Part shown: positions 37,076-47,040 of the stretch, one piece after another | How the letters are laid out: each line of letters opens with the position of its first letter | Position numbering within the stretch: position 1 is the stretch's first letter | Assembly (NCBI GenBank): GCA_016872645.1 | Contig: VGZH01000004.1 | Location: 1 to 64,000, forward strand | From: Planctomycetota bacterium | GTDB lineage: Bacteria; Planctomycetota; Planctomycetia; Planctomycetales; Planctomycetaceae | Direction: 5' to 3' | Length of the DNA: 64,000 bases | Translations under genes and position numbers: made by a program | Notes under the pieces: generated by a model | What the model saw: the letters and a program-made list of their open reading frames with translations, nothing else | Database searches by the model: none | What the model was told of the DNA's origin: nothing

Positions 37076-38029
37076 TCAAGAGCCGTTTCCCACCTCGTCA
37101 GTCCCGCACGCGGCGATCAAATTAAGCCGCGGCCGCAATTCCGGCCACCGATGATCCCAACCCCCGATCGCGAGAAGCGTCCCGGCGGTGTCAACGAATG
37201 CGAAGACCTCGGGATGACCGGGATTCACCGATTGCCAAGCAGATTCGCGGGGACCAATGCTCAGTCCGTGGCTTAGGCTCTTCATTTCTGACTCATCGCA
37301 GACATACGCTGGCAGGTGCGTCGTGGCGACAGCACAGGGCAGCAGTTCAGACACGACCGACTCTGCCGTCAAAGCACTGATTGAGATCGCCTGCGATTGC
37401 TCGAACTGGCCGATTCGCGTGCGGACGAGATCCGACATGACTGCTCCGCAGCCCAATCGTTCGCCCAGGTCTCTGCCTAACGAGCGGATGTACGTCCCCG
37501 AACCGCACTCGATATCAAGCGTCAGTTCTGGCGGTTTGAACCGGACAACTTCGAGCCGATGAACTTCGACCGCCTTCGCCTGAAGTTGAACCTCTTCGCC
37601 GCGCCGCGCGAGCTTGTACGCGCGGCGGCCCTCGACTCGCACGGCCGAGTACGCCGGCGGTACTTGTTGGATGCTTCCACGAAACTCAACGAGCGCAGCA
37701 TCCAACTCGGCACGGGTGATCAAAGCGGCTCGCTCGGTATCCCCTTCAATGACCTGTCCCGACACGTCGTCCGTGTCGCTCCGCTTGCCGAACAGAAATG
37801 TTCCGAGATACTCCTTCGGCCGCGACTGCACCAGTTCAATGAGTCGTGTCGCGTGGCCGACAGCGACGACGAGCACTCCGGTCGCCAACGGATCAAGCGT
37901 TCCCGCATGTCCGACCTTCGGCAACGTCGCACGCGTGAGGCCCCGTTCACGCAGCAGCCGATTGATGTGGTCCACGACCGAACGCGAGGTCAGCCCTTGT
38001 GGTTTGTCGATGTTCAGAAAGCCGTTCAC
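37076..38029 (-). CDS. truB: tRNA pseudouridine-55 synthase
   Basis: TruB makes the near-universal pseudouridine in the T loop of tRNAs. The start is GTG at 38029 (MNGFLNIDKPQGLTS) and the protein has 317 residues. The catalytic aspartate motif GHAGTLDPLATGVLV (near residue 46) and the RNA-binding segments KEYLGTFLFG, PPAYSAVRVEGRRAY and SGTYIRSLGRDLG are intact. The C-terminal extension is a PUA-like tail without clear homology. It is 11 bases downstream of pyrG. Confidence 0.95.
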   Translation of the reverse strand: MNGFLNIDKPQGLTSRSVVDHINRLLRERGLTRATLPKVGHAGTLDPLATGVLVVAVGHATRLIELVQSRPKEYLGTFLFGKRSDTDDVSGQVIEGDTERAALITRAELDAALVEFRGSIQQVPPAYSAVRVEGRRAYKLARRGEEVQLQAKAVEVHRLEVVRFKPPELTLDIECGSGTYIRSLGRDLGERLGCGAVMSDLVRTRIGQFEQSQAISISALTAESVVSELLPCAVATTHLPAYVCDESEMKSLSHGLSIGPRESAWQSVNPGHPEVFAFVDTAGTLLAIGGWDHRWPELRPRLNLIAACGTDEVGNGS

Positions 38030-38040
38030 TCGGACTCACT

Positions 38041-39666
38041 TCAACTGACCGGCATCTGCACTCGTTCGTGATGCCGTTGCAACGCGGCAGCGACAAAGCC
38101 TCGGAAGAGCGGATGCGGGCTGAGCGGTTTCGATTTGAACTCCGGATGGAATTGAACCGCCACAAACCACGGATGATCGGGGAGTTCCACGACCTCAACC
38201 AATTTGCCATCCGGACTCGTGCCGGCCAGCAGCATTCCCGCCTCTTCAAATTGCGAGCGGTATTCAGGGTTGAATTCATAACGATGCCGGTGACGTTCGG
38301 AAATCCGTTCGCTGCCGTAAGCCGCCGCCGACTTCGAATCCGGGTTCAAGACGCACGGCTGAGCGCCGAGGCGCATCGTGCCCCCCTTCTTCACGATCGT
38401 CTTTTGGTCTTCCAACATGCAAATGACCGGGTGCGGTGAGTCCGAACTGAACTCAGTCGAGTCGGCCCGATCCAGCCCCAGGACGTTGCGAGCGTACTCG
38501 ATCACAGCCGTTTGCATTCCGAGGCAGATGCCGAAGTAAGGAATCTCGAACTCGCGAGCGAATCGCACCGCCTGCACTTTGCCTTCAACGCCACGCATCC
38601 CAAAACCACCGGGAACGAGCAGGCCATCAACTCCCTTGAGAAGCATCTCCGGACCTTGTTGCTCCAGTTCCTCGGCTTCGATCCGCTTGATGATGACTCG
38701 CGCCGAATTCGCAACGCCGGCGTGATCGAGCGATTCGTAGATCGACTTGTAGGCATCGCGATGCTCGATGTACTTGCCGACGACGGCAATGGTCACTTCG
38801 TTTTCCGGATGACGCATCCGGTGCATCAGATCACGCCAGTCAGACATATCCAACAGGCCGGCGTTCAGCTTGAGCTTGTCGACGATGAGCTGATCCAAGC
38901 CGTGATCGACCAGCCCCAGCGGGACTTCGTAAATCGAGAATTCCTTATCGACCTCTTCGATGACCGCGTTTTTCTCGACGTTGCAAAACAGCGCGATCTT
39001 GGCCGCGTTGTCCTCTCCCATCGGCCGTTCCGTGCGGACCACCAGGACGTCTGGCTGAATACCTATCTGTCGCAACAGCCCGACGCTGTGTTGAGTCGGC
39101 TTGGTCTTCATCTCCTTCGCGGCCTTCAAATACGGCACCAGCGTCAAGTGGATGAAGAGGCAGTTGTCCTTGCCGATCTCCAGCGGAATCTGTCGGATCG
39201 CTTCCAAGAACGGCAGTCCTTCGATGTCACCGACCGTGCCCCCCAACTCGGTAATGACAACGTCGACATCTGGTCCCGACAAGCCGCGCACAGACGCCTT
39301 GATTTCGTCGGTGATATGCGGAATGACCTGAACCGTCTTGCCGAGAAACTCACCGCGCCGTTCCTTCTCGATGACCTTCAGATAAATCTGCCCGGTTGTG
39401 TAGTTCGATTTCCTAGAGAGCGGCCCATTCGAGAATCGTTCGTAGTGGCCGAGATCCAGATCGGTCTCGGCTCCGTCATCGAGGACGTAGACCTCGCCGT
39501 GCTCGTAGGGATTCATCGTGCCGGGATCGACGTTGATGTACGGGTCGAGCTTTTGCATCCGCACGCGCAGCCCACGCTTCTCCAACAAACACGCGATGCT
39601 CGCCGACGTCAACCCCTTGCCCAGCGAACTGACCACACCGCCGGTCACGAAAATATGCTTGCTCAT
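38041..39666 (-). CDS. pyrG: CTP synthase
   Basis: PyrG makes CTP from UTP with glutamine as nitrogen donor. The start at 39666 ([19 protein letters not shown]) gives 541 residues, the usual length; the frame upstream is translated repeat DNA. The synthetase P-loop [11 protein letters not shown], the [13 protein letters not shown] segment, the glutaminase oxyanion region [12 protein letters not shown] and the nucleophile GICLGMQ are present, with the C-terminal [11 protein letters not shown]. It follows kdsB, a frequent linkage because CMP-Kdo synthesis consumes CTP. Confidence 0.97.
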   Translation of the reverse strand: MSKHIFVTGGVVSSLGKGLTSASIACLLEKRGLRVRMQKLDPYINVDPGTMNPYEHGEVYVLDDGAETDLDLGHYERFSNGPLSRKSNYTTGQIYLKVIEKERRGEFLGKTVQVIPHITDEIKASVRGLSGPDVDVVITELGGTVGDIEGLPFLEAIRQIPLEIGKDNCLFIHLTLVPYLKAAKEMKTKPTQHSVGLLRQIGIQPDVLVVRTERPMGEDNAAKIALFCNVEKNAVIEEVDKEFSIYEVPLGLVDHGLDQLIVDKLKLNAGLLDMSDWRDLMHRMRHPENEVTIAVVGKYIEHRDAYKSIYESLDHAGVANSARVIIKRIEAEELEQQGPEMLLKGVDGLLVPGGFGMRGVEGKVQAVRFAREFEIPYFGICLGMQTAVIEYARNVLGLDRADSTEFSSDSPHPVICMLEDQKTIVKKGGTMRLGAQPCVLNPDSKSAAAYGSERISERHRHRYEFNPEYRSQFEEAGMLLAGTSPDGKLVEVVELPDHPWFVAVQFHPEFKSKPLSPHPLFRGFVAAALQRHHERVQMPVS

Positions 39667-39691
39667 GATCCCCCCAGGCTTCCTCCCTGCG

Positions 39692-39768
39692 GGAAACCGG
39701 AAATCCGAAACCCGAAGTCCGAAGGAGGTCTTCGGGGTTTCGAGTTTCGGATTTCGAGTTTCGCACTT
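39692..39768. repeat. Heptamer array pair between kdsB and pyrG
   Basis: The left arm 39692-39726 contains CCGAAAT-type units (CCGGAAAT, CCGAAAC, CCGAAGT, CCGAAGG). The right arm 39730-39768, read on the opposite strand, gives CGAAACT, CGAAATC, CGAAACT, CGAAACC. The period is 7 with one slip, the arms nearly touch, and the hairpin fills the 114-base gap upstream of the pyrG start. Confidence 0.8.
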
Positions 39769-39780
39769 CCAAGAGTTCAT

Positions 39781-40539
39781 TCACGCCGCCGCGCGGCCGC
39801 GCTGTCGAACGACAAAACGAGCATAATCCTCCGGCGTGTCGATGCCAACTGACCGATGCGCGACCTCGCCGACCAGGATCGTTTCGCCCGCTTCCAGCAC
39901 GCGCAGTTGCTCAAGTTTTTCCCATTGTTCCAACCGGGAAGGGGGTAACGTCGTCAGCCGCAACAAGAAGTCCCGACGGTACGCGTAGATCCCCAAATGC
40001 AGCCGCCATGGCGAATCCGACGCCAGCAATTCGTCCGGATCGCGGTCTCGGCAAAACGGAATCGGACAGCGGCTGAAATACAACGCCTGCCCCGCCGCAC
40101 CGCAGACCACTTTCACGCAGCTTGGATCGTCAAGCTGCTCTCTGGTTGTGATCGGCGTGCAGAGGGTCGCCATCGAAGCCGTCCGATTCGACGCCATCAA
40201 ATTCACCAGCAGGTCGATATGAGCAGGTTCGATCTCCGGCTCGTCACCTTGGATGTTGACGATCACATCCGATTCGGAGCAGCATCGTCGCACAACCTCG
40301 GCAATTCGATCGGTCCCGCTGGGATGCTCGCCGGTCATCTCGCATCGGCCACCGAAACTTCGCACCGCATGAACGATCTCATCATCGTCTGCCGCGATGA
40401 TGACCTCCGACAGCGATTTCGCTTGGCGGACGGCATCCCAAGTGTATTGAATCAGCGGCCGGCCGGTCTCTGCCAACAACAGCTTCCGCGGCAGCCGAGT
40501 TGACTTCAACCGCGCGGGGATAATCCCAGACACTCGCAT
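39781..40539 (-). CDS. kdsB: 3-deoxy-manno-octulosonate cytidylyltransferase (CMP-Kdo synthetase)
   Basis: KdsB activates Kdo with CTP for LPS inner-core assembly. The start at 40539 (MRVSGIIPARLKSTRLPRKLL) gives 252 residues. Diagnostic motifs are the nucleotide loop PARLKSTRLPRKLL, EHPSGTDRIAEV, VNIQGDEPEI and the C-terminal LGIYAYRRDFL. Together with lpxA and lpxC it shows that the organism makes Kdo-lipid A. An upstream in-frame ATG eight codons earlier is possible. The gap to the yeaH gene behind it (84 bases) contains one arm of a dispersed repeat. Confidence 0.95.
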   Translation of the reverse strand: MRVSGIIPARLKSTRLPRKLLLAETGRPLIQYTWDAVRQAKSLSEVIIAADDDEIVHAVRSFGGRCEMTGEHPSGTDRIAEVVRRCCSESDVIVNIQGDEPEIEPAHIDLLVNLMASNRTASMATLCTPITTREQLDDPSCVKVVCGAAGQALYFSRCPIPFCRDRDPDELLASDSPWRLHLGIYAYRRDFLLRLTTLPPSRLEQWEKLEQLRVLEAGETILVGEVAHRSVGIDTPEDYARFVVRQRGRAAA

Positions 40540-40591
40540 CGATGAACTCCCTGTCACCCACAAGTTCCCAAGAATGTTTCTTCACAACTCG

Positions 40592-40615
40592 ACCACTCGC
40601 TGACGCGTCATGCTG
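40592..40615. repeat. Single arm of the CACTCGCTG..CGTC..GCTG repeat
   Basis: ACCACTCGCTGACGCGTCAT and the following GCTG match the arm at 53304-53322 (CGCTGGCGCGTCGTGCTGG) closely. No opposing arm lies nearby, so it looks like a solo copy or remnant of a dispersed GC-rich element in the gap between yeaH and kdsB. Confidence 0.55.
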
Positions 40616-40623
40616 AAATTTAG

Positions 40624-41733
40624 CTACTTCCCTTTTCCCAGGAACAGCTTAATCGAATCGTAGATCGCGTCGCGATTGGAAATCTCCGAGAGCACGAGGT
40701 TTTCGTGCTTGTCGTTGATCCGTTTTAGCTCGCGAATGTAGTCGCCACTGCCGTACGGACTTTTCACTTGGCCATAGCAGTACAGGTTGCAGACCGGCAG
40801 CAGGTCCGTCATCAGCATTTGCAGGCAACCCACGTTGTCCTCGCCCCAGTTATCGCCGTCGCTGAATTGGAAGATGTAGATGTTCCAATCGTCTGTCGGA
40901 AACTCCCGTGCGATGACTTGTTTGGCGACCGTGTACGCCGAACTGATCCGCGTGCCGCCGCTCTCGTGAGTGTGATAGAAGGTATTCTCATCAACCTCCT
41001 TGGCGACCGCATCATGAATGATGTATCGCACCTGCACGCCGTCGTATTGGCTTTGAAGCCAAGTGTCGATCCAGAAGGACTCCGTACGAACGATTTCCTT
41101 TTGCTCCTGCGTCATCGACCCGCTGACATCCATCAGATAAATGATCGCCGCGTTGGCCTGCGGATCGGAGATCGTCTTCCAGCTTCGGTAGAGCTGATCC
41201 TCTTTCGTCGGCACGATCTTGGGCTTCGCCAGGTCGTATTCGTTGGAAGCGATGCTGCGTTTGAGTGCCTGCTTGTAGGTCCGTTTGAAATGCCGCAACG
41301 ACTGCGGGCCAGTTTGCCGGATGCTGCTGTATTTGTCCTTCTGCGTTTTGAGCGAGTCGTGCCCCTTGGGCTGGATGTTCGGCAACTCCAATTCCTGAGC
41401 CAGCATTTTCGCGAGCTCTTCGATCGAAACTTCGACGTCGCGAGTGTGTCCGCTGCCCGGCTCGCTACCGGCTTGACCTTCGCCGTCACCTGGATTGCCG
41501 CCGCTGCCAATCGGCTGCCCGATTTCCCCTTCGCCCTGAGCGACTCCCCCCGAACCCTTCTGGCCATGCCGGAAGTGCGGAATGTCGATATTCGGCACCG
41601 GAATCGTTACCAGCCGCCGCCCCTGCCGCCCGGTCATCTCACCGTGAGTGATGTACCGGCGCAGGTCTTTGCGAACTCGCCCTTTGACGATCTCTTTGAA
41701 TCGTTGCACGTCTCGGTCGATGGCTCGTGTCAT
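40624..41733 (-). CDS. yeaH: YeaH/YhbH-family (DUF444) protein
   Basis: The 369-residue protein has the DUF444 layout: a basic start (ITHGEMTGRQGRRLVTIPVP), a glycine-rich middle, and a C-terminal von Willebrand-like domain with an intact MIDAS metal site (YLMDVSGSM near residue 203) and GGTRISSAYTVA. In E. coli yeaH lies next to yeaG (prkA) and responds to stress and nitrogen starvation; in Bacillus YhbH is a sporulation protein. The gene is 48 bases behind prkA here and on the same strand. The usual third partner, SpoVR/YcgB, does not follow. Confidence 0.92.
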   Translation of the reverse strand: MTRAIDRDVQRFKEIVKGRVRKDLRRYITHGEMTGRQGRRLVTIPVPNIDIPHFRHGQKGSGGVAQGEGEIGQPIGSGGNPGDGEGQAGSEPGSGHTRDVEVSIEELAKMLAQELELPNIQPKGHDSLKTQKDKYSSIRQTGPQSLRHFKRTYKQALKRSIASNEYDLAKPKIVPTKEDQLYRSWKTISDPQANAAIIYLMDVSGSMTQEQKEIVRTESFWIDTWLQSQYDGVQVRYIIHDAVAKEVDENTFYHTHESGGTRISSAYTVAKQVIAREFPTDDWNIYIFQFSDGDNWGEDNVGCLQMLMTDLLPVCNLYCYGQVKSPYGSGDYIRELKRINDKHENLVLSEISNRDAIYDSIKLFLGKGK

Positions 41734-41781
41734 GAGAGACCCTGAACTGCGCGGGCAGACTGTCGTGGGTTTCGCGATGGA

Positions 41782-43836
41782 TTACTCACTCTTCGAATCC
41801 CCGCGCGCGAAAATGCTGGCGACGTATTGCAGCACGTCGGTTGCCGACTCTTCGTTGTAGCCAAAGTTGCGGATCAGGCGACTTTTGACGATATCGATCT
41901 TTTCTTGCGTGTCTTTGTCGATCACGTTCGACACAAGACTCGTCAGCTTGATCGTGTCTTTCTGGTCCTCGAAGAGTTTCATCTCCAGCGCCTTCTGCAG
42001 GCGTTCGTTGGTCTTGTAGTCGAACTTCTTGCCGTCGAGAGCCAAGGCACCGATGTAGTTCATGATCTCGCGGCGGAAGTCGTCTTTGCGAGTCTCCGGG
42101 ATGTCGATCCGTTCTTCGATCGAACGCATCAGGCGTTCGTCCGGTTGCTCCTCTTCGCCCGTGAATTTGTTTTTCACCTTTTCGCGCTGCGTGTAGGCTT
42201 TGACGTTGTCGATGTAGTTCGAGCAGAGTCGCAATAGCGCGTCTTCGTCGGCGGCGATGGCTCGCTGGACTTCGTTTTTGACGACGTCCGTGTACTCGTC
42301 ACGCACGACAGAGATGAGCTGGCAATACCGTTCGCGGACCTCTTCGGCCCCGACCAGCGAGTGATGTTTGAGCCCTCCTTCCAACTCCTTCATGACCATG
42401 AACGGGTTGAGGCTGGTAGCGGTTGGGTTCACGACGAGGGCGTTGCTGATCTTGTCTTGGACGTAGCGCGGACTGATGCCGTGCAGACCCTCGGCTTTGG
42501 CTTCGCGGCGCAGCTGCACGATGTTGTCCGTCGTGAAGCCGGGCAGCGTCTTGCCGTTGTAGAGCTTCATCTTCTGCATCAGGCTCAGGCCGTGATGTTT
42601 CGGCTCTTCCAAGCGAGTAAGCACCGCCCACATGGCGGCGGTTTCGAGCGTGTGCGGGGCGATATGTTTGCCTCGGACACGCTTCTCGTTGTAGTCCTTG
42701 GTGTAGATGTGGATTTCGTCGTTGAGCGTCGTGACGTACGGCACGTCGATCTTGATCGTGCGGTCGCGCAGAGCTTCCATGAACTCGTTCGACTGAAGCT
42801 TGCGGTATTCCGGTTCGTTGGTGTGGCCAATGATGACCGTGTCGATGTCGGTCTGAGCGAACTTCTTCGGCTTGATCTTGTGCTCCTGTGACGCGCCGAG
42901 CAGGTCGTACAGGAACGCCACGTCGAGCTTCAGCACTTCGATGAACTCGATCATGCCGCGGTTCGAGACGTTGAACTCGCCGTCGAAGTTGAATGCCCGT
43001 GGATCGGACTCGCTGCCGAACTCAGCGATCTTGCGGTAGTTGATGTCACCGGTCAGTTCGGTGCTGTCCTGATTTTTTTCGTCCTTGGGCTGGAACGTGC
43101 CGATGCCGATGCGGTCTTGCTCGGACAGAAAGATGCGTTTGACGACGACGTCCTCGACCACCTTGGTCCAGTCGCCGTTGTATTGCATTAGCCGCTCGCG
43201 GAATTCGTAGCGGCACAGCGGGCATAGCTCGCCGGTGAATTCAAGCGGGTAATCGTGCTCGCCAACCTTGCCCTGGCGGTGCGTCTCGATGAACTGACGG
43301 ACGGACTCGCGCTGCGAATCTGGCACAAGCTGCAGCGGCGACTCGTGCATCGGGCACCAAGTGATGCTGCCGTCGGATTCCTTCCAGCCGAACGAATACA
43401 ACGCACCAGCGTCAGTCCAACTGTAGTGTTCCAGGCCACGCTTCAATTGACGGGCAATCGTGCTCTTGGAGCTTCCGACCGGACCATGCAGCAGCAGCAC
43501 GCGCCGTTCGCTGCCGTACTTGAGTGCGGCGGATTTGAAGACGTTGACCAGATCCATCAGCGTTTTGGTGAGGCCGAAGATGGCGTCTTCGCCGCCGTGG
43601 TCCGGGTCGTCAAAGAACTTGTAGCGGACGAGATTCTCTTTGGAGTTCTCGACCTTGTAAGTGCCGTAGGACATGACCATGTCGTACAGCCGCTGATACG
43701 CCGTGCGGTTGACGCCGGGGTGCTGACAACTGATGTCGAGATAGTCCGAGAACGTGCCAACCCAGTGCTCTTGGCGGAAGGCCTCGGGGCTATGTTGTGA
43801 AGAAATGTTTTGCAGGAGTTCGCGACCAGTCGCCAT
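41782..43836 (-). CDS. prkA: PrkA serine protein kinase
   Basis: The 684-residue protein ([17 protein letters not shown]) has the PrkA AAA+ domain with Walker [15 protein letters not shown] (near residue 119), followed by the DUF-type linker and the C-terminal kinase-like region ([37 protein letters not shown]). PrkA (YeaG) has been reported as a kinase and, in Bacillus, as a protease linked to sporulation and stress. The gene is the first of a prkA-yeaH pair. A 453-base leader upstream contains a nested-helix RNA candidate. Confidence 0.95.
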   Translation of the reverse strand: MATGRELLQNISSQHSPEAFRQEHWVGTFSDYLDISCQHPGVNRTAYQRLYDMVMSYGTYKVENSKENLVRYKFFDDPDHGGEDAIFGLTKTLMDLVNVFKSAALKYGSERRVLLLHGPVGSSKSTIARQLKRGLEHYSWTDAGALYSFGWKESDGSITWCPMHESPLQLVPDSQRESVRQFIETHRQGKVGEHDYPLEFTGELCPLCRYEFRERLMQYNGDWTKVVEDVVVKRIFLSEQDRIGIGTFQPKDEKNQDSTELTGDINYRKIAEFGSESDPRAFNFDGEFNVSNRGMIEFIEVLKLDVAFLYDLLGASQEHKIKPKKFAQTDIDTVIIGHTNEPEYRKLQSNEFMEALRDRTIKIDVPYVTTLNDEIHIYTKDYNEKRVRGKHIAPHTLETAAMWAVLTRLEEPKHHGLSLMQKMKLYNGKTLPGFTTDNIVQLRREAKAEGLHGISPRYVQDKISNALVVNPTATSLNPFMVMKELEGGLKHHSLVGAEEVRERYCQLISVVRDEYTDVVKNEVQRAIAADEDALLRLCSNYIDNVKAYTQREKVKNKFTGEEEQPDERLMRSIEERIDIPETRKDDFRREIMNYIGALALDGKKFDYKTNERLQKALEMKLFEDQKDTIKLTSLVSNVIDKDTQEKIDIVKSRLIRNFGYNEESATDVLQYVASIFARGDSKSE

Positions 43837-44289
43837 AGCACCGTTCCTTGTGAAAGGGAAAAGCCGTGATTAGGGGCTTGCCGCTGTCGGCCTCACGAGC
43901 CGGCAGCGGAAAGTTGGTTGTTCTTCAGTGCTCATGAGTGCTGTTGCAAAACGAGGACAAGGGGGAACGTCACGCCGCCTCGCGTGGCAAGTGGGATAGT
44001 GGCCAAAGGGACGGGCGTCTCACGCTGCGAGGGATCGCGGTATCGCACCGCGAAGCAATCCCGAGACGTGCGGGTCCGACCTTCCTTGGCCAAAGCCGAC
44101 TTGTCAGCGAAGAGCGATCAAAGACCCGCCTGAGATGCCCTGCCCGGGAGTCACAGGCGAATTTGGAGAGGCACACAGTTCACGTGAATTATCACGAGAG
44201 ACGAAAGCGAGGCAAGACGAGTTTTTTCGCTCACACTGATGTTGGTGGCGAAATGTGGTTTACCCATCCGCAGAAACGAACCCGAAACG
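43837..44289. other. 453-base structured gap upstream of prkA
   Basis: No convincing protein frame is present. The stretch carries a hairpin at 43881-43909 (CCGCTGTCGG with CCGGCAGCGG), a five-base hairpin at 43971-43986, the nested helices at 43988-44103, a TTCACGTGAA palindrome near 44179, and a T6 run at 44222-44227. It does not match the conserved cores of tmRNA, SRP RNA or RNase P RNA that I looked for on both strands. Confidence 0.5.
43988..44103. ncRNA. Candidate structured RNA, nested-helix rod
   Basis: Five helices nest in one another: CAAGT 43988-43992 with ACTTG 44099-44103; TGGCCAA 44000-44006 with TTGGCCA 44086-44092 (plus GGG with TCC); CGTCTC 44016-44021 with GAGACG 44063-44068; GGGA 44031-44034 with TCCC 44059-44062; TCGCGGT 44035-44041 with ACCGCGA 44047-44053 around a five-base loop. 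About 30 base pairs in 116 bases, arranged as one rod with internal loops, resemble a 6S-like layout, but no identity is claimed. Strand is unknown; if transcribed leftward it is the prkA leader. Confidence 0.4.
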
Positions 44290-45768
44290 TCATGCCAGGA
44301 GATCTTCAATCGGCTGGCCATACTGACCGATCGGAACCGGGCGGCCGAGCTTGTCTGGAATTGTCAGATGCGGGTCGAGGCCCATCGCGGAATAAATTGT
44401 CGCCGCGATGTCGGCGTGACTGACGGGGCGGTCTTTCACCCAGGCCGCTTGATCGTCGGACGCTCCGTAGACCGTGCCGCCACGAATGCCGGCTCCAGCC
44501 AGCAGCACCGAGTAGCAGTGAATCCAGTGATCACGGCCGGCGTCTTTGTTGACTCGCGGAGTTCGGCCGAAGTCGCTCATCACAACCACCAGCGTCTCGT
44601 CGAGCAGACCGCGCCGGTCAAGGTCTTCCATCAGCGAGGCGAACGACATGTCCACGACCGGCAGATACTTCTTCAGAATCTGAAAATTCCACATGTGCGT
44701 GTCCCAGCCAAAATCCTGGAACGTGCCGCTGCCGAGCCGGCCGTTGTACCAGTCCCACAAGACGGTCACGAAACGGACGCCGCTCTCAATCAGGTTCGCC
44801 GCGATGAACGTGCTGTTGCCGAACAGCGTGTCGCCGTACCGCTCGCGCACCGTCGCGTCGATGCGAGACGGATCGAACGCTCGCTTGAGCGTGTTCGAGG
44901 TCAGGACGTCGAACGCCTTCTGCTGAAAGCGATCGAAGCCGGACAGAGCCGTCTGCAACGCTGGCCCGCGAAGCTGCTGATCAAGCTGTTCGAGCAATCC
45001 TTTTCGCTGGCTTAGGCGGTCGATCGTGACGCCCTGAGCCAGCACATTGTCCGGCAGACGAGGGACACCCTTCACGAGTGCCGGATCCTCGCGCACGGTG
45101 ATCGGCACACCGGGATCGGTCGTCGGCGTACAGATCGCTTCGAGCGGGTCGTATCGCTTGCCGAGGAATCCGGCATACGGCCCCGCTTTGATCGGCCCAC
45201 CTCCCCAACCGAGCGGCGCGGGCAAATGCGCGTAAGCAGGCAGATCTGCGGGCGGAGCGGGGCGCGTCGCGAAGGCCGGCAGCCCGCGCTGTTGATTCAG
45301 GTATTCGATGACCGACCCCACGCTCGGCGGGTAAGAGTCCTTCAGGATCGTCAGGTCTTCGAGGAACTGGTCCCAGCCGGTGAAGCTGGGCATCGTGTTG
45401 TGGCAGTTCGAGCGATTCACGACCGACCGCACGATCGCCGCCTTGTGCATCCACTTGGCCATGCGCGGCAGGTGCTCGCAGATTTGAATACCGGACGCGC
45501 TCGTTGCGATCGGATTGAACTCGCCGCGCACTTCGACCGGAGCCTGCGGCTTCATGTCGAACATGTCCTGCGTCGGCGCGCCGCCGTGCAAATACATCAC
45601 GACGATGCTTTTCGCTTTGCCAGCTCGCGGCTCTGAACCAGCCGACTCGGCCCGCAGTACGCTTGGCAACGACAGCCCGCCGAGCATTCCGAGGGTGCCG
45701 GCCTGCAAAGTCTCGCGGCGCGTGATCCCGTCGCAGAAATTTCGCAGTCCACCAAGCATCGTGAGCAT
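44290..45768 (-). CDS. DUF1501 family protein
   Basis: The start at 45768 (MLTMLGGLRNFCDGITRRETL) gives 492 residues with a twin-arginine-like leader (ITRRETLQAGTLGMLGGLSL). Domain landmarks are IVVMYLHGGAPTQDMFDMKP, the metal-site region GWDTHMWNFQILKKYLPVVD, MSDFGRTPRVN and GRDHWIHCYSVLLAG, and the end PVPIGQYGQPIEDLLA. It resembles the DUF1501 at 47041-48387 more than the one at 9463-10965. A broken CysQ-type gene lies between the two. The function of DUF1501 proteins is unknown; export through the Tat system is likely. Confidence 0.9.
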   Translation of the reverse strand: MLTMLGGLRNFCDGITRRETLQAGTLGMLGGLSLPSVLRAESAGSEPRAGKAKSIVVMYLHGGAPTQDMFDMKPQAPVEVRGEFNPIATSASGIQICEHLPRMAKWMHKAAIVRSVVNRSNCHNTMPSFTGWDQFLEDLTILKDSYPPSVGSVIEYLNQQRGLPAFATRPAPPADLPAYAHLPAPLGWGGGPIKAGPYAGFLGKRYDPLEAICTPTTDPGVPITVREDPALVKGVPRLPDNVLAQGVTIDRLSQRKGLLEQLDQQLRGPALQTALSGFDRFQQKAFDVLTSNTLKRAFDPSRIDATVRERYGDTLFGNSTFIAANLIESGVRFVTVLWDWYNGRLGSGTFQDFGWDTHMWNFQILKKYLPVVDMSFASLMEDLDRRGLLDETLVVVMSDFGRTPRVNKDAGRDHWIHCYSVLLAGAGIRGGTVYGASDDQAAWVKDRPVSHADIAATIYSAMGLDPHLTIPDKLGRPVPIGQYGQPIEDLLA

Positions 45769-45886
45769 TGCCTCAACCCCTGACCGTCTCGACGGAAGTC
45801 CTCGCAACGTATCGTCAACATCGGCCGCTCACAAGCCGTTCTTGATGTTGCGTGCGGTGCTGACACGCCGCACGCCAAAGACTTGC

Positions 45887-46985
45887 TCAATCGACATGCT
45901 CGCGGATTGCTCGCAGCACGTCATTGTGCAGTCGGCCGTTCGTGACGACGACTCCGCGATTGGCGGAAAGCTCCCGCCCGTGAGTGAACTCCAACGGCTT
46001 TCCGTCGATATCGGTGACTCGGCCGCCCGCCTCTTCGACAACGAGCACTCCACCCGCGTGATCCCAAATCTTTTCGCGATAGTCCTTCTTGGTCGGCAAG
46101 CGGAGATACACGTCTCCTTCACCGCGTGCGACCACCGCGTACTTGGCTTGGCTGTCGAGTCGCACTGGTTGCTTCACGATTCCCAATGACGTGGAAATCA
46201 TGGCCGAGCGGTCATGCGCGCTGTGTCCCGATTCGACCGACTCACACAGCCGCACGTCGGCCCAATTCGACGTTGACGTGACCCGCACCGGCGAGACGAC
46301 AGACTCGCCGAAACAGGATCGCACGCTCGCCCCTTGGCCGCGCACCGTGGAAAAGATCGTTCCCGCAACCGCCGTTCCGCCTGGTTCGAGCGGCAAGTTC
46401 GGACAACCGAGAATTGCAACTAGACTCGCCGAAACAGGATTGCACGCTCGCCCCTTGGCCGCGCACCGTGGAAAAGATCGTTCCCGCAACCGCCGTTCCG
46501 CCTGGTTCGAGCGGCAAGTTCGGACAACCGAGAATTGCAACTTCGATTTGACCATTCACAATCAATGCGAGGGAGACTGCGTACTGCTCGCCGCGCAGAA
46601 AGCCTTTCGTGCCGTCGATCGGATCAAGTGTCCAGAACCTTGGACCAAAGGAGTTTGCTCCACCACGATCAATCCAACGGCAGATTTCTTCCGGTGAACC
46701 CTCGAGTCCAATACGGCTTAATTGCGACAGTACTCCGTCGAGCGACGATTTATTTTCGGGCAGTCGTAGTTCCGCTGAGTCTTCCTCGCCGATGATCGGA
46801 TCATTCGGAAACGCCTCGCCCAGCGCGCGACAGATGACTGCCTGGCTGGCGAAATCGGCGATGGTCACCGGACTCTTGTCCTGTTTCTCCATCGCGGCGG
46901 GAATTGATCGTTGGATGTTGCGGCAGACTTCGGCCGCTCGACGAACGGCGGAGACAGCGATCGAGAGCTCATGCGCGTATTGCAT
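45887..46985 (-). pseudogene. 3'(2'),5'-bisphosphate nucleotidase (CysQ/HAL2 family), frameshifted by a tandem duplication
   Basis: The N-terminal part starts at 46985 (MQYAHELSIAVSAVRRAAEV) and holds the metal motifs GEEDSAELR and WTLDPIDGTKGFL. The C-terminal part, in another frame and ending at 45887, holds the final WDHAGGVLVVEEAGG motif. Between them 121 bases are duplicated in tandem (46301-46421 and 46422-46542). Removing one copy gives an open frame of exactly 326 codons (325 residues), a normal family length. As it stands, translation from 46985 stops at 46242 after about 247 residues and loses the WDxAxG metal site, so the gene is probably inactive. The enzyme removes PAP or related products of sulfate metabolism. 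Confidence 0.85.
46301..46542. repeat. 121-bp tandem duplication inside the CysQ-type gene
   Basis: Copy one is 46301-46421 and copy two is 46422-46542. They differ at one position only (C at 46320, T at 46441). The unit length is not a multiple of three, so it shifts the reading frame. The copies abut with no spacer. Confidence 0.97.
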
Positions 46986-47040
46986 GGGAGAGGTATCCCG
47001 CGCACGAACACGCCTGTCAAACAAGCGGCGATTGAATTGC

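Noticed and set aside
38512-39852. 446-codon plus-strand open frame
   Set aside because: It is antisense to pyrG and ends in translated repeat DNA; no domain could be seen.
43837-44289. tmRNA, SRP RNA or RNase P RNA
   Set aside because: The conserved cores I looked for on both strands (GGAAGGAAGC-type SRP loop, GAGGAAAGTCC and ACAGAA of RNase P, tmRNA ends) are absent.
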